NCBI RefSeq assembly: GCF_002891535.1
Contig: NZ_PDZR01000029.1
Location: 1 to 46,629 of the forward strand
Reading direction: 5' to 3'
Source: Methylocella silvestris
GTDB taxonomy: Bacteria > Pseudomonadota > Alphaproteobacteria > Rhizobiales > Beijerinckiaceae
DNA length: 46,629 nucleotides
The position numbers were made by a program, and so were the translations under genes. This document shows positions 1-8,416 of this stretch, piece after piece. Below the pieces are notes generated by a model. The model saw nothing but the letters and a program-made list of their open reading frames with translations, was not told the DNA's origin and did no database searches. The first letter of the stretch is position 1; each line of letters starts with the position of its first letter.

Positions 1-122
1 GGCGGCGGGGGTCCGGGGAGCGGCGCGGGCTGCGCCACGGCGTCGCCGGTCACTCCGACGAAGCCGGCGAGCATGACGACTCCGAACAAACGGAACGCCT
101 GCCGACGGTCAAATGTCTCCAT
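1..122 (-). CDS. N-terminus of a secreted protein (partial, runs off the left edge)
   Basis: An ATG at 122-120 is preceded by a GGAGG ribosome binding site nine bases upstream. The 40 visible residues begin METFDRRQAFRLFG and continue with a hydrophobic stretch (VVMLAGFVGV), then an Ala-Val-Ala-Gln cleavage-like site and a Pro-rich start of the mature protein. The twin Arg before the hydrophobic core is Tat-like but not a perfect Tat motif. The rest of the gene lies outside the window, so no function can be given. Confidence 0.6.
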   Translation of the reverse strand, partial: METFDRRQAFRLFGVVMLAGFVGVTGDAVAQPAPLPGPPP

Positions 123-288
123 TAAAATATTCCTCCGTTGGGCGGCGCGCCTTTGCGACGCTGTTGCTTTCGAATGACATCCGATCAAGCGAACCGAAGA
201 GCCGCCCATCCAACAGACAACAGCACTGCCGCATGAAATAGCCGCCACAAATCCGGAAGCAGGCGCCCGGGTCCCGGCGCGTCTGCAA

Positions 289-1146
289 TCAGCTGCGCAG
301 ACGTCCCAGACCCCATTCGTTTAAAGTCCGATGTGCGTGCGGCCATTCTCCGATCGGCCGCCCTTCGCCGACGATTTCGAGATCGGCGGAAAATTCGATC
401 CAGTTGCCGTCGGGATCGTGGACGAACATGAACAGGTTATGGCCGGGTCCATGGCGGCCCGGACCCCATTGGAGCGGGATATGCTCCTTTGCCATATGGT
501 CCGCCCAGTCACGAATGTCATTCCAGCTGGCGACTTCATAGGAGTGATGGTCGAATCGGCTTTCGGCGGCCCTGAAGACCGCGGCGCTGTGATGCTCGTT
601 GCTGCAACGCATAAACGTGACGCGCATGCCGCGCTGGTCGTCCACTACGACATCGGTGACGGTGAACCCCAGAATATCCACCAAGAACTGAACAATGGCG
701 GCAGGATTGGGGCTCGACGTCACCACATGCTGCATCCGGGCCTGCGGATTGGCCGTCGCGATCTTCTCATCGGCTTCGGGCATGCCAAACGCATAGCAGT
801 TGCCGTCGGGGTCGCGGACGGTGACGCTATCGGAGAACAGACGGGTTGGCCCATTGAGCGCAGCCCAGCCTGTCTTGCGGATGCGCGCCCGCAAATGTTC
901 GAGTTCGTCGCGGGCGACGGCGAAACCCGACGACACCAGCTTGCGCGCATCGCCCGGAAGCAGAATGAGGCGGCGCTCCGGACCGCGCCCGATCCAGGCG
1001 TCGCCATGTTTCGAGAAAGCATAGCCAAGCGCCCGTTCATAGAACTGAGCGCTCTTTTCGACCTCCGCGCAGCCGAGTTCGAGATAGTGGAGATTCGCGA
1101 CGAGGGCGTCCTTGTCTCTTCCCGCACGATGAAGATTCTCAGACAT
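289..1146 (-). CDS. Two-domain VOC protein, extradiol ring-cleavage dioxygenase-like
   Basis: The 285-residue protein has two vicinal-oxygen-chelate repeats, about residues 15-125 and 136-260, as in type I extradiol dioxygenases (BphC/catechol 2,3-dioxygenase fold). Candidate Fe(II) ligands all lie in the second repeat: His140 (RMQHVV), His200 or His201 (FDHHSYEV) and Glu251 (GNWIEF). The family cleaves catechols next to the two hydroxyls in the cytoplasm; the substrate here cannot be read from sequence. The ATG follows a good GGGAGG site. An IclR regulator lies upstream on the same strand and is the likely local controller. The protein is somewhat short for a BphC (about 290-300), and a non-dioxygenase VOC role is possible. 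Confidence 0.8.
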   Translation of the reverse strand: MSENLHRAGRDKDALVANLHYLELGCAEVEKSAQFYERALGYAFSKHGDAWIGRGPERRLILLPGDARKLVSSGFAVARDELEHLRARIRKTGWAALNGPTRLFSDSVTVRDPDGNCYAFGMPEADEKIATANPQARMQHVVTSSPNPAAIVQFLVDILGFTVTDVVVDDQRGMRVTFMRCSNEHHSAAVFRAAESRFDHHSYEVASWNDIRDWADHMAKEHIPLQWGPGRHGPGHNLFMFVHDPDGNWIEFSADLEIVGEGRPIGEWPHAHRTLNEWGLGRLRS

Positions 1147-1257
1147 GACTCCTCCCTGACCAACGGCAGGGTGCTCACCCCGACAGTTTATGCAAAATTC
1201 CTAATATCTCGGAATTTTGCTGTCAACTTCGTTCGCAAGCAAAATGCGCTGCTTCTT

Positions 1258-2025
1258 TCAAGGCGAACGCAGCGCGCACGTCACCGCCTGCCCGGCAGAG
1301 CCCACGAGCATCTTGAGAATCTCGACACGTGCGGGATCCTCGCGCACGGCCTCGGCTGCCAGAACCAGCCCGATACTGCCGAGGATTAGATCGTTTTCCC
1401 CGAATACGGGCGCGGAGACGCCAAGGGCCCCTGCGTCGAGTTCGCCGATGCTGATGAGCGGCGCGCTGCGGCGTAGTCGCCGCGTCTCCGCCTTGAACGC
1501 CTCCCAGTCGCGCCCCAGCCCCATTGCGGCGACAGCTTCGCGCTCCAGATCGAAGAACCTGCGCAGGGTCCGCGCCGGCAGATTGACGAGGATCGCTTTT
1601 GACGCTGAACCGCGGATCAAGGGCATGGGACGCCCGCGCTCGTAGCTCGTTTGGATCGCAGGAGGATTTATTGAATATTCGTCAACGCACATGACTTGCA
1701 GCCGGTAGAGCCTGCAGAGCAACCCGATGGTTCCCGCCCCACTCTCTTCGACAAGTTTCCGCAGGATCGCGCGTGCGTTGCGGGTCAGCGGATCGACTCG
1801 TCGCGCGATGCGATCTAGCTCGATCGCGGCAGGCCCGACGGTATAATGGCCGGTGCGTCCGGCCACCAGAAGTCCGGCGCCCACCAGGCAACCAACATAT
1901 TCGTAAGCCGTGCTGGCGGAAAGCCGAAGTTCAGCTCCGACGTCGTCCACCGTCCATTCTGGCCGCTCCGTCGTAAACAAACGGAGGATCGAGAGAACTC
2001 TGTCAGCTGTAGCGACCTTCTTCAT
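1258..2025 (-). CDS. IclR-family transcriptional regulator
   Basis: The protein is 255 residues long from the ATG at 2025, which has an AGGAAA site a few bases upstream; a longer reading from 2058 has no such site. It has an N-terminal winged helix-turn-helix (ADRVLSILRLF... ASTAYEYVGCL, residues 6-60) and a C-terminal IclR effector domain (residues 80-250, with a typical GSASKAILVNLP segment). IclR proteins commonly control aromatic catabolic genes and bind a small acid or aromatic effector. The ring-cleavage dioxygenase-like gene lies 111 bases downstream on the same strand, so it is the likely target. Confidence 0.88.
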   Translation of the reverse strand: MKKVATADRVLSILRLFTTERPEWTVDDVGAELRLSASTAYEYVGCLVGAGLLVAGRTGHYTVGPAAIELDRIARRVDPLTRNARAILRKLVEESGAGTIGLLCRLYRLQVMCVDEYSINPPAIQTSYERGRPMPLIRGSASKAILVNLPARTLRRFFDLEREAVAAMGLGRDWEAFKAETRRLRRSAPLISIGELDAGALGVSAPVFGENDLILGSIGLVLAAEAVREDPARVEILKMLVGSAGQAVTCALRSP

Positions 2026-2441
2026 TTTTCTTTCCTGCTGAGTGCTCCAAACCGCCAATGGGCGCCCGAGTTATGCTGTTCCCGTCTTTTTCCCGCGACG
2101 ATCTTCCTCTCCTTACGGACCTTCGACGCCGCCCTGACAACGCCCAAGCAAAACGCGACCATTCCAGCGCCTGACGCTTGGAGCCTGAGCGCGCCCGACG
2201 CCCCCCTCGCGCCAGGCGCGATCGAGCCACGCTGGCCATTTGTGTACCAAATATGTCAGCCCGCTATACTAGACGGTCAGCTTTGGAGCCGGTAGTCATA
2301 ATCGGGTCGCCTTCAGAAAGAAGGCCGACATGCAAGATAACGCGACAGGCGGCTAAGCCGAAACTATCGCGACATAAGAAAAACGTAAGCGCAGACGCGA
2401 AACGTACTGACGCACGCAAATAATCATAGGGGGGCGGCCGC
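2026..2441. other. Intergenic region between divergent regulators
   Basis: About 415 bases separate the iclR-type start from the start of the tandem GntR-type gene, which is transcribed the other way, so both promoters should lie here. I see no convincing ORF, repeat or RNA element. The stretch from about 2320 to 2430 is noticeably AT-richer than its neighbours and is the likely promoter region of the GntR-type gene. Confidence 0.4.
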
Positions 2442-3785
2442 GTGAGACACATGCGCATTGCCGATGGGCAGACGATTCCTTTTTCCAAGCCGAAAGCCGC
2501 GCAGACCAAAGCTTTCACTCCGACCTGTGTCAAGGCGTCTATACGACGCTTGGATCCGGATCCCGGCTTTAGATTGAACACGCTCGCCAGCATTGAAAAG
2601 TCGCGATTAGACTTGGAAATCACAGCTCAAAGCTCGCCGGCCTCCGCCGTGCAGGACCCGAGCTCAGCAAGTGAGCTTCACGACCAAGACCTTGGCCGGA
2701 CCAGAAAACTCGGCCTCGCGGTCGCCCTCACGATCGAAAGAGAATTTCTCAGCGCCGGTTGGCCTTCGGGTGTGATGTTCGGACTTCAGGCCGAGATCCA
2801 GCGCCGGTACAAGATCGGCAGGTGGGCGATGCGTGAGGCCGTACGCATCCTCGAAATGCGCGGATCGGCGGATATGCGTCGGGGACGCGGCGGTGGCCTA
2901 ATGGTCGCAGCGCCCACGTTGAATAACGTGGTAAAACCTTGCGCGCTCTACTTGCTCTCCCAGCATGTCACGCATGCCCATTTGTACCGGACCGCCCGTG
3001 TCGTAGCCGAAATCACGGCCGAGCTGCTTTTCCAACGATTCCATACAGAAGCAGCGCTCGCCGTAGAACTGTCTGCAACCTTTGCTGAAACCCGGGACCT
3101 GCTGAGCGCGCTGCTGAAGATGACCGGCAATCCGGCTCTGTCGCTTGTCGCCAGCATCCTGGAAGCTCTCGCCGGGCCGCGCCCCGAGATTGAGACCACG
3201 TTCGATCCACGGCGCCTTGCAGCGATTTCAAGGTCGGTCCTGGCGGGCGAAACGGCGACCGTCGCCGACCTTGTTTGTGGCCCCGCCCCGGAGCCGACCT
3301 GCCGCGATCTCGATCTCGTGCGCTGGATCAAGCCTACCGGGTCGCTGAACGCATGCCGTTATTCAACCCAACTCGCTTTCAAAATGCTTGGTGAGATCAT
3401 GGGGCCGCATCAATCGCAACCGACGTTTCTCGGTTCCGAATGGGATATCGCCCATCGATACGGATTCAGCCTCGAGAGTGTGCGGCAGGCGTCTCGCATT
3501 CTTGAAGACATGGGCGTGATCGAATGCAGGTTGGGCCGCAGTGGCGGCCTTTTCACCCACAAGCCCGTTCTTGCCGAGATCCTGCCCCAGACCTTCGCCT
3601 ACCTTTTCCACCAGGATGTCACCATCGCGGACGCCCTACTGGCGGCCGACAAGCTTGATCACGGCCTTTCGCGAGCCGAGCAGGTCGACGGATTGAACAA
3701 CCCGTTGGGTCGGCTTCTCGCTGCCATGTTTGATGGGTTTGCGCGCCAGGCGCATCTGGAAAAAAACCCGGCTATCGTGCATTAA
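2442..3785 (+). CDS. Tandem GntR-type regulator with two winged helices
   Basis: The protein is 447 residues long with a GTG start after a GGGGGG stretch; an in-frame ATG nine bases on is an alternative. It contains two separate FadR/GntR-like winged helix domains: residues about 90-157 (RRYKIGRWAMREAVRILEM, then RGRGGGLMV) and about 307-375 (HRYGFSLESVRQASRILEDM, then RLGRSGGLF). Each is followed by a helical segment; the first is long enough for an effector domain (160-300), while the second (376-447) is short. Ordinary GntR proteins have a single HTH and about 230-250 residues. The layout looks like an internal duplication. No target can be named; the convergent neighbour is a response regulator. 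Confidence 0.75.
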   Translation: MRHMRIADGQTIPFSKPKAAQTKAFTPTCVKASIRRLDPDPGFRLNTLASIEKSRLDLEITAQSSPASAVQDPSSASELHDQDLGRTRKLGLAVALTIEREFLSAGWPSGVMFGLQAEIQRRYKIGRWAMREAVRILEMRGSADMRRGRGGGLMVAAPTLNNVVKPCALYLLSQHVTHAHLYRTARVVAEITAELLFQRFHTEAALAVELSATFAETRDLLSALLKMTGNPALSLVASILEALAGPRPEIETTFDPRRLAAISRSVLAGETATVADLVCGPAPEPTCRDLDLVRWIKPTGSLNACRYSTQLAFKMLGEIMGPHQSQPTFLGSEWDIAHRYGFSLESVRQASRILEDMGVIECRLGRSGGLFTHKPVLAEILPQTFAYLFHQDVTIADALLAADKLDHGLSRAEQVDGLNNPLGRLLAAMFDGFARQAHLEKNPAIVH

Positions 3786-3809
3786 ACCGAAGGCCGTGAG
3801 ATCGCTGGC

Positions 3810-4538
3810 TCAATCCTGCGGATTGAACACGTAGCCGTCGCTTCTCACTGTCTGGATAATCTCCAACTGCCGTCCGCCGAGCGCAAGCTTTCGCCGCAAC
3901 CGGCTGACCAGCAGATCGATTGCGCGGTCTGATACACCTTCGCTTTTTCCACGTGTGAGTTCGATCAGTTGCGGTCGGCTGAGGACCTGATGCGCATGCT
4001 TTTGGAACGCGAGGAGGAGGTCCGCCTCCGCGGCCGTCAGCGTGATGCGGACGCCTCTGGGCGAATAAAGAACGCGCCGTTCCGCCTCAAAACGCCATCC
4101 GCCGAATCGGACGCCGGCGACGTCGGTGGAATTTTCTTTTCCGTCCTGGCCGCGACGCGAAACAGCGCGAATTCGCGCTTCGAGCTCGGGCAGGGCGAAA
4201 GGCTTGCTCACATAATCGTCGGCGCCGGCATCTAGTCCGGCCACCCGGTCTGACAAGCTCGCCAGGGCGGTCACCATGATGATGCGCGCATTGCCCGTCG
4301 CCCGGATCTGCTTGCAGAGATCCAAGCCGCTGACTTCGGGCAGCATGAGGTCGAGCAACACAATATCAATCGCCTGCGTGGCCATGACCGCGCTCATCGC
4401 CTTGCCGTCAGCGACCGCGGCGACATGATAGTCCTTGTCCCGAAGAAACTGCGCCACAAGCCTGCTGATCTCGGGATCATCCTCGACGATCAGGATGCGC
4501 GGCATGAGGAGCGGAGCGGCCTGAAATTCAGCGTTCAT
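3810..4538 (-). CDS. OmpR-family response regulator
   Basis: The 242-residue protein has a receiver domain (residues 12-125) with an acidic cluster Glu19-Asp20-Asp21, phospho-acceptor Asp63 (LLDLMLPE) and the conserved Lys in SKPFALPE. A C-terminal winged-helix DNA-binding domain of the OmpR/PhoB type follows (DRAIDLLVSRLRRKL...TVRSDGYVF). It lies 76 bases downstream of the sensor kinase gene on the same strand, so the two form a phosphorelay pair. An alternative start at Met12 (MPRILIVEDD) would remove a non-conserved leader. The divergently placed cobalt/nickel importer is a possible target, but no binding site was recognised. Confidence 0.92.
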   Translation of the reverse strand: MNAEFQAAPLLMPRILIVEDDPEISRLVAQFLRDKDYHVAAVADGKAMSAVMATQAIDIVLLDLMLPEVSGLDLCKQIRATGNARIIMVTALASLSDRVAGLDAGADDYVSKPFALPELEARIRAVSRRGQDGKENSTDVAGVRFGGWRFEAERRVLYSPRGVRITLTAAEADLLLAFQKHAHQVLSRPQLIELTRGKSEGVSDRAIDLLVSRLRRKLALGGRQLEIIQTVRSDGYVFNPQD

Positions 4539-4614
4539 GGCCGCAGCTCTCTCCCCAGATCGACATTGTTCCGGTTCGACGAAACCGGCGCCGCATCAAA
4601 TGCGAAACTTGAAT

Positions 4615-6063
4615 CTACTGGCGTTGAAAAACCTTGGCAAGATGAAGAAAAGCGCTAGCGCTTCCGGGCGCCAGCGCCGAAGGCTGGGACCTGGGATCAT
4701 GCCCCACGTCCTGCGCAACCGTGGCTTGAATGTCTCTCGAACCGCTCACCGGAAGCATGATGCGCGCCAGCAGTCCCTGGGGCTCGACGTCCGACAGGAC
4801 CAACTCGCCGCCGTGTCGGCGAACAATGTCGCAAACGATCGACAATCCGAGGCCGAGCCGCCCTTCGGCCGCTCGCGCTGGATCAAGCCGCGCAAACGGC
4901 AACAGGACGCGATTGCGCTCGCCGCTTGGGATCCCTGGCCCATTGTCCCTCACGTCGACCAAGATACAGTCAGCGTCGGCGCCCACATCGACATGGGTCT
5001 GTGTAGCGTAGCGGCAGCTGTTCTCGACCAGGTTTGCGACCGCCCGCGTGATCGCGGTGGGTTGGCAGCGACACTCCAGCCCGTAGGAGCCTGTGAAAGT
5101 CACGTCATGGCCGTCTTCGTTGAACTCGAGGACGATGCTTTCAACGAGCGATCCGAGATCGACGATCTCAAAGGGCTCGCTGTCGCATCGCTCGTCGTTG
5201 AGATAGGCGAGCGCGCTATTGACCATTTTTTGCATCAGGTCGAGATCTCGCGAGATGTCGCGACGGCTGGAGAAAAACGGCTCGAGATCAATCCGCAGCT
5301 TGAGCCGTGTCAATGGCGTGCGCAGGTCGTGTCCAACGGCCATCAGCATGTGGCGGCGCTCCTCCATCAGCTGCGCCACGCGCTCCTGCATCCGGTTGAA
5401 GGCTTGAATTAGCAGGCGGATCTCCAACGCGCCTCGCACCGGCAAGGATGTGATCGCCACGTCTTGCCCGAACTTCTCAACAGTGCTGACGAGCTCGCGC
5501 AACGGTCGATTGATCCGCGACAAGGTCCAGACGGAGAGCGAAATTACGAGCAGGAATAGAAAGGAAACCCCCACCAAAACCGGAAACGTCGCGATCATGA
5601 ATTGGGACAGCCCTTCGTGCTGATAACTGTCGATCGTGACAGGCTCGCCATCCAAGGTGGTTTCGATACGAAACATTTCGCTGGCGCCATCGTCCCGCAT
5701 GCAATTCTTGACCAACAACGAACCAACGTGATCGAGACGAACCTCATTGATGAGCAGCCGCAGACTGTCTGCCCAATAATTCGTCTCGGCGGCGGCGCAA
5801 GGCTCGGCGGGTCCAAGACTCACCCGTAGATTCTCGGACGACACGGCCCGGGCGATTTCGCGCCGCGCCGCCGGCGGCGCGCCGGACATGGCCTTCATTA
5901 TTGTCGTGATCTGCAGCGCTTGCGGCCAAGGACCGGGAGGCAGGGGCGGTTTTGCCGGCCGCGACAGCGCAGAGAGCAGCAACAAAACGGCGAAGGTCGC
6001 CAGGAGCGCGCCAAAAGCGATCGCAATGATCTGCCCCCGCGCCGTATCGAGAAAGCGCCACAT
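4615..6063 (-). CDS. EnvZ-like membrane sensor histidine kinase
   Basis: The 482-residue inner-membrane kinase has TM1 at about 10-32, a periplasmic sensor loop of about 125 residues, TM2 at 157-181 and a HAMP segment at 183-235. The dimerisation box carries phospho-acceptor His245 (GHDLRTPLTRLKLR). The HATPase domain has the N box (LVENSCRYA, Asn348), G1 box (DNGPGIP) and G2 box (GLGLSIV). The sensor loop contains two Cys residues (Cys89 and Cys121) but no metal-binding His cluster. The gene is transcribed ahead of its response regulator and away from cbiM. The stimulus is unknown. Confidence 0.92.
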   Translation of the reverse strand: MWRFLDTARGQIIAIAFGALLATFAVLLLLSALSRPAKPPLPPGPWPQALQITTIMKAMSGAPPAARREIARAVSSENLRVSLGPAEPCAAAETNYWADSLRLLINEVRLDHVGSLLVKNCMRDDGASEMFRIETTLDGEPVTIDSYQHEGLSQFMIATFPVLVGVSFLFLLVISLSVWTLSRINRPLRELVSTVEKFGQDVAITSLPVRGALEIRLLIQAFNRMQERVAQLMEERRHMLMAVGHDLRTPLTRLKLRIDLEPFFSSRRDISRDLDLMQKMVNSALAYLNDERCDSEPFEIVDLGSLVESIVLEFNEDGHDVTFTGSYGLECRCQPTAITRAVANLVENSCRYATQTHVDVGADADCILVDVRDNGPGIPSGERNRVLLPFARLDPARAAEGRLGLGLSIVCDIVRRHGGELVLSDVEPQGLLARIMLPVSGSRDIQATVAQDVGHDPRSQPSALAPGSASAFLHLAKVFQRQ

Positions 6064-6694
6064 CCGCTAACCCCCATTTCTTCCAACATTTTAGCAGTTC
6101 CGACGCCGGCGAGCCATAGCCGAAAGCGGCAGCCGCCCCAAGCCGCGCGCAGCTCAACGCGTGGGCGGAGCGAGCCCGATCGCTGCGGCGGAGAGGAATC
6201 ACGAGCGCGAGGCCTTGATCGAGCATGACGTTGCGAGCGAGCCGCTCCGCGGCTTCATGGGGTTGCAGCGCCAGAAGGGCCCAAACCTGACGGGGGAGCG
6301 AGAGCGGCGCCTCCGCGCGCATTTCTCTGGCGCAGCGACACTCGCGCCGCGAAGATGAGCGCAGCCAGAGCGGCGTTCAGCGCCAGCTGAATAGAACAAA
6401 AAGCGCGACAAACTGCGCCCATCGTGCAGCGACGAGCATGAAAAACAACCACGTGATGCGCTTCCTCCAGATCTTAATTCTTTACAAGATCAACAGCAGG
6501 GGACGCGAACAAAAAAGCAGTGCCAATGCCGCGCCTGCGCAATAAGGAGGCTATTTTCCGCCGCCGTCAGAGGTCACCGTTGTCGAGTAGATCGACCGGC
6601 CAGCAGTGAAGCGCCGATCTGGCGGCGCTGGACGGCATCCCACCGGTTGTGGTGCGGGACGCGGCTTGCGACTTGCCATGAAGGGAGACAAGAA
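6064..6694. other. Long intergenic region between the sensor kinase and cbiM
   Basis: About 630 bases hold the divergent promoters of the two-component operon and the cobalt/nickel importer. Open frames on both strands here have no recognisable domain and look like by-products of high GC. I looked for a cobalamin riboswitch ahead of cbiM and did not recognise its core, and I saw no NikR-type palindrome. The AT-richer stretch at about 6465-6560 is the likeliest promoter for cbiM. Confidence 0.4.
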
Positions 6695-7363
6695 ATGCAC
6701 ATTATGGAGGGTTTTCTTCCCGTCAGCCATGCGGTCGGCTGGTTCGTCGCTTCGGCGCCCTTTGTGGTCGCCGGCGGGCTATCCCTGCGCAAGATCATAC
6801 GCGAGCGGCCCGAAGCGCGGCTCAACCTCGCGGCCTGTGGCGCTTTCGCCTTTGTTCTCTCCGCGCTGAAAATGCCAAGCGTGACCGGCTCCTGCTCGCA
6901 CCCGACGGGCGTCGGCTTGGGCGCGGTGATTTTCGGTCCCGCGGTGATGGCGGTGCTCGGCACGATCGTCCTGCTGTTCCAGGCCTTGCTGCTAGCACAT
7001 GGCGGCCTGACGACGCTCGGCGCCAATGTGTTTTCCATGGCGGTCGTCGGCCCCTGGGTCAGCTACGGCATCTGGAAGGGGCTCCGCTCCTCCGGCGCGT
7101 CGATCGCCGTCGCCGTCTTCGCCGCCGCCGCTGTTGGCGATCTCGCCACATATGTCACCACGGCGGTGCAGCTGTCTCTGGCCTATCCGGACGCCGAGAG
7201 CGGAATTGTCGGCTCCTTCATCAAATTCGCCGGCATCTATGCGGTGACGCAGGTTCCGCTCGCCATAGCCGAGGGTCTTCTGACCGTGGTGGTGATGAAC
7301 GCCCTGTCCGGACGCGCCGGACAGCCTGACGAAATCGCAGTTCTCGCTGGGGAGGCCCGCTAA
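6695..7363 (+). CDS. cbiM: Cobalt/nickel ECF transporter substrate-binding membrane subunit CbiM
   Basis: The 222-residue polytopic membrane protein begins MHIMEGFLP, the family hallmark in which the N-terminal Met-His region coordinates the metal ion; this fixes the start at 6695, with AGGGAG just upstream. A second hallmark, Ser-Cys-Ser-His-Pro-Thr-Gly, lies near residue 68. CbiM/NikM captures Co2+ or Ni2+ and hands it through the membrane with CbiN, CbiQ and the ATPase CbiO. Its stop codon overlaps the cbiN start (TAATG), showing translational coupling. Co versus Ni specificity cannot be decided from sequence alone, although the presence of a CbiN-type subunit favours cobalt. Confidence 0.95.
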   Translation: MHIMEGFLPVSHAVGWFVASAPFVVAGGLSLRKIIRERPEARLNLAACGAFAFVLSALKMPSVTGSCSHPTGVGLGAVIFGPAVMAVLGTIVLLFQALLLAHGGLTTLGANVFSMAVVGPWVSYGIWKGLRSSGASIAVAVFAAAAVGDLATYVTTAVQLSLAYPDAESGIVGSFIKFAGIYAVTQVPLAIAEGLLTVVVMNALSGRAGQPDEIAVLAGEAR

Positions 7364-7704
7364 TGAAAAACTCTCGCACCACCTGGCTTTTGCTCGCGAC
7401 CTTGGCCCTCGTCGTCGCGCCGCTGGTCATTCCCGGCCTTGGCGGCAGCTTCAAGGGCTCCGACGATCAGGGAACGGACGCCATCAACGAATTGCGCCCC
7501 GACTACAAGCCCTGGTTCGAGCCGCTATGGAAGCCGCCGTCCGACGAGATCGAGAGCCTGCTATTCTCATTGCAGGCGGGGCTCGGCGCCGGCTTCATCG
7601 GCTTTATGATCGGCCGGCGCTCCGCCGCCGCCAAGGGATCGGCCAAGCAGGTCTCCGGAGCCGTCGCCAACGGCGCCGTCGGCGATGTCAATGTCGCCCA
7701 TTGA
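7363..7704 (+). CDS. cbiN: Cobalt transport accessory subunit CbiN
   Basis: The 113-residue protein has an N-terminal membrane helix (residues 7-27), a periplasmic segment starting GSDDQGTDAI and containing the conserved PDYKPWFEPLWKPPSDEIES, and a second membrane helix (LLFSLQAGLGAGFIGFMIG). This matches CbiN, the small subunit that loads metal into CbiM. It overlaps cbiM by one base and cbiQ by about 20 bases. The C-terminal 25 residues are a non-conserved Ala/Gly-rich tail. Confidence 0.93.
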   Translation: MKNSRTTWLLLATLALVVAPLVIPGLGGSFKGSDDQGTDAINELRPDYKPWFEPLWKPPSDEIESLLFSLQAGLGAGFIGFMIGRRSAAAKGSAKQVSGAVANGAVGDVNVAH

Positions 7705-8416
7705 CCGCGAGGCCCATCTGAACCGCTGGCGGTCGAAACCGCTGGCGGAAAAGGCTTTGCTCGCGCTCGGCATGCTGGTTATCGCACTTGCGCTCAAGCC
7801 TGCCGTCGCTGTGCTCGTCGCGTCTGCGATGACGGCGGTGACGCTCGTCGGTGCCCGCGTCTCCCCGCGACTCTGGCTCGGCTGCATGACGGCGCCGCTC
7901 GGCTTTCTCGCCGTCGGCGTGGTGACTCTTGCCCTGCGCATTGATGCGCAGGGCATCGGCCTCGCGCCCGGCGGCTTCGTTGAGGCTGGCGCGCTGGTCG
8001 CCCGGTCGATCGCGGGCTTGACCTGCATGCTGTTTCTGGCGCTGACCACGCCGGCGAGCGACCTGGTTGGAGGTCTCGGCAGGCTGGGCCTTCCAAGCGA
8101 AATCGTGGACCTTGCGCTGCTGATGTACCGATTTCTGTTCATCCTCGGGGACTCGGCCGCGGCAATGAATGCCGCGCAGGCAGCGCGGCTCGGCCACGCC
8201 ACCGCGCGCCAGCGCGTGACTTCGGCCGGCCTGATCGCCGCCAATCTGTTGCCGCGCGCCATCGACCGCGCTCGCCGTATGGAAATTGCGCTCGCTTCGC
8301 GCGGCTGGCGTGGCGAGATGCGCGTGCTTGCCGACCGATCTGCGGCCACGGCCTCGGGATTGGCCGTCATCAGCGCAGCGATCGCCTCGATCGCCCTGAC
8401 GGGATTCTTTGTATGA
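7685..8416 (+). CDS. cbiQ: Energy-coupling factor transmembrane protein CbiQ
   Basis: The 243-residue membrane protein carries the CbiQ/EcfT signatures: an Ala-Arg motif in AAQAARLGH at about residue 165 and RRMEIALASRGWRG near residue 200. These cytoplasmic coupling helices contact the ATPase. Several hydrophobic segments precede them. The start overlaps the end of cbiN; an ATG two codons on is equally possible. The stop overlaps the cbiO start (ATGA), consistent with one polycistronic unit. Confidence 0.93.
   Translation: MSMSPIDREAHLNRWRSKPLAEKALLALGMLVIALALKPAVAVLVASAMTAVTLVGARVSPRLWLGCMTAPLGFLAVGVVTLALRIDAQGIGLAPGGFVEAGALVARSIAGLTCMLFLALTTPASDLVGGLGRLGLPSEIVDLALLMYRFLFILGDSAAAMNAAQAARLGHATARQRVTSAGLIAANLLPRAIDRARRMEIALASRGWRGEMRVLADRSAATASGLAVISAAIASIALTGFFV

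Noticed and set aside
331-1389. 352-residue plus-strand frame opposite the VOC gene
   Set aside because: It mirrors the VOC gene, has no ribosome binding site or recognisable domain, and its codon pattern is that of an antisense shadow in GC-rich DNA.
6199-6452. Short minus-strand frames upstream of the sensor kinase
   Set aside because: They are Arg/Ala-rich without a start-site signal or recognisable domain, as expected by chance in this composition.
6464-6694. Cobalamin riboswitch ahead of cbiM
   Set aside because: I looked for the conserved B12-box-like core and did not recognise it; only a covariance-model search could settle it.
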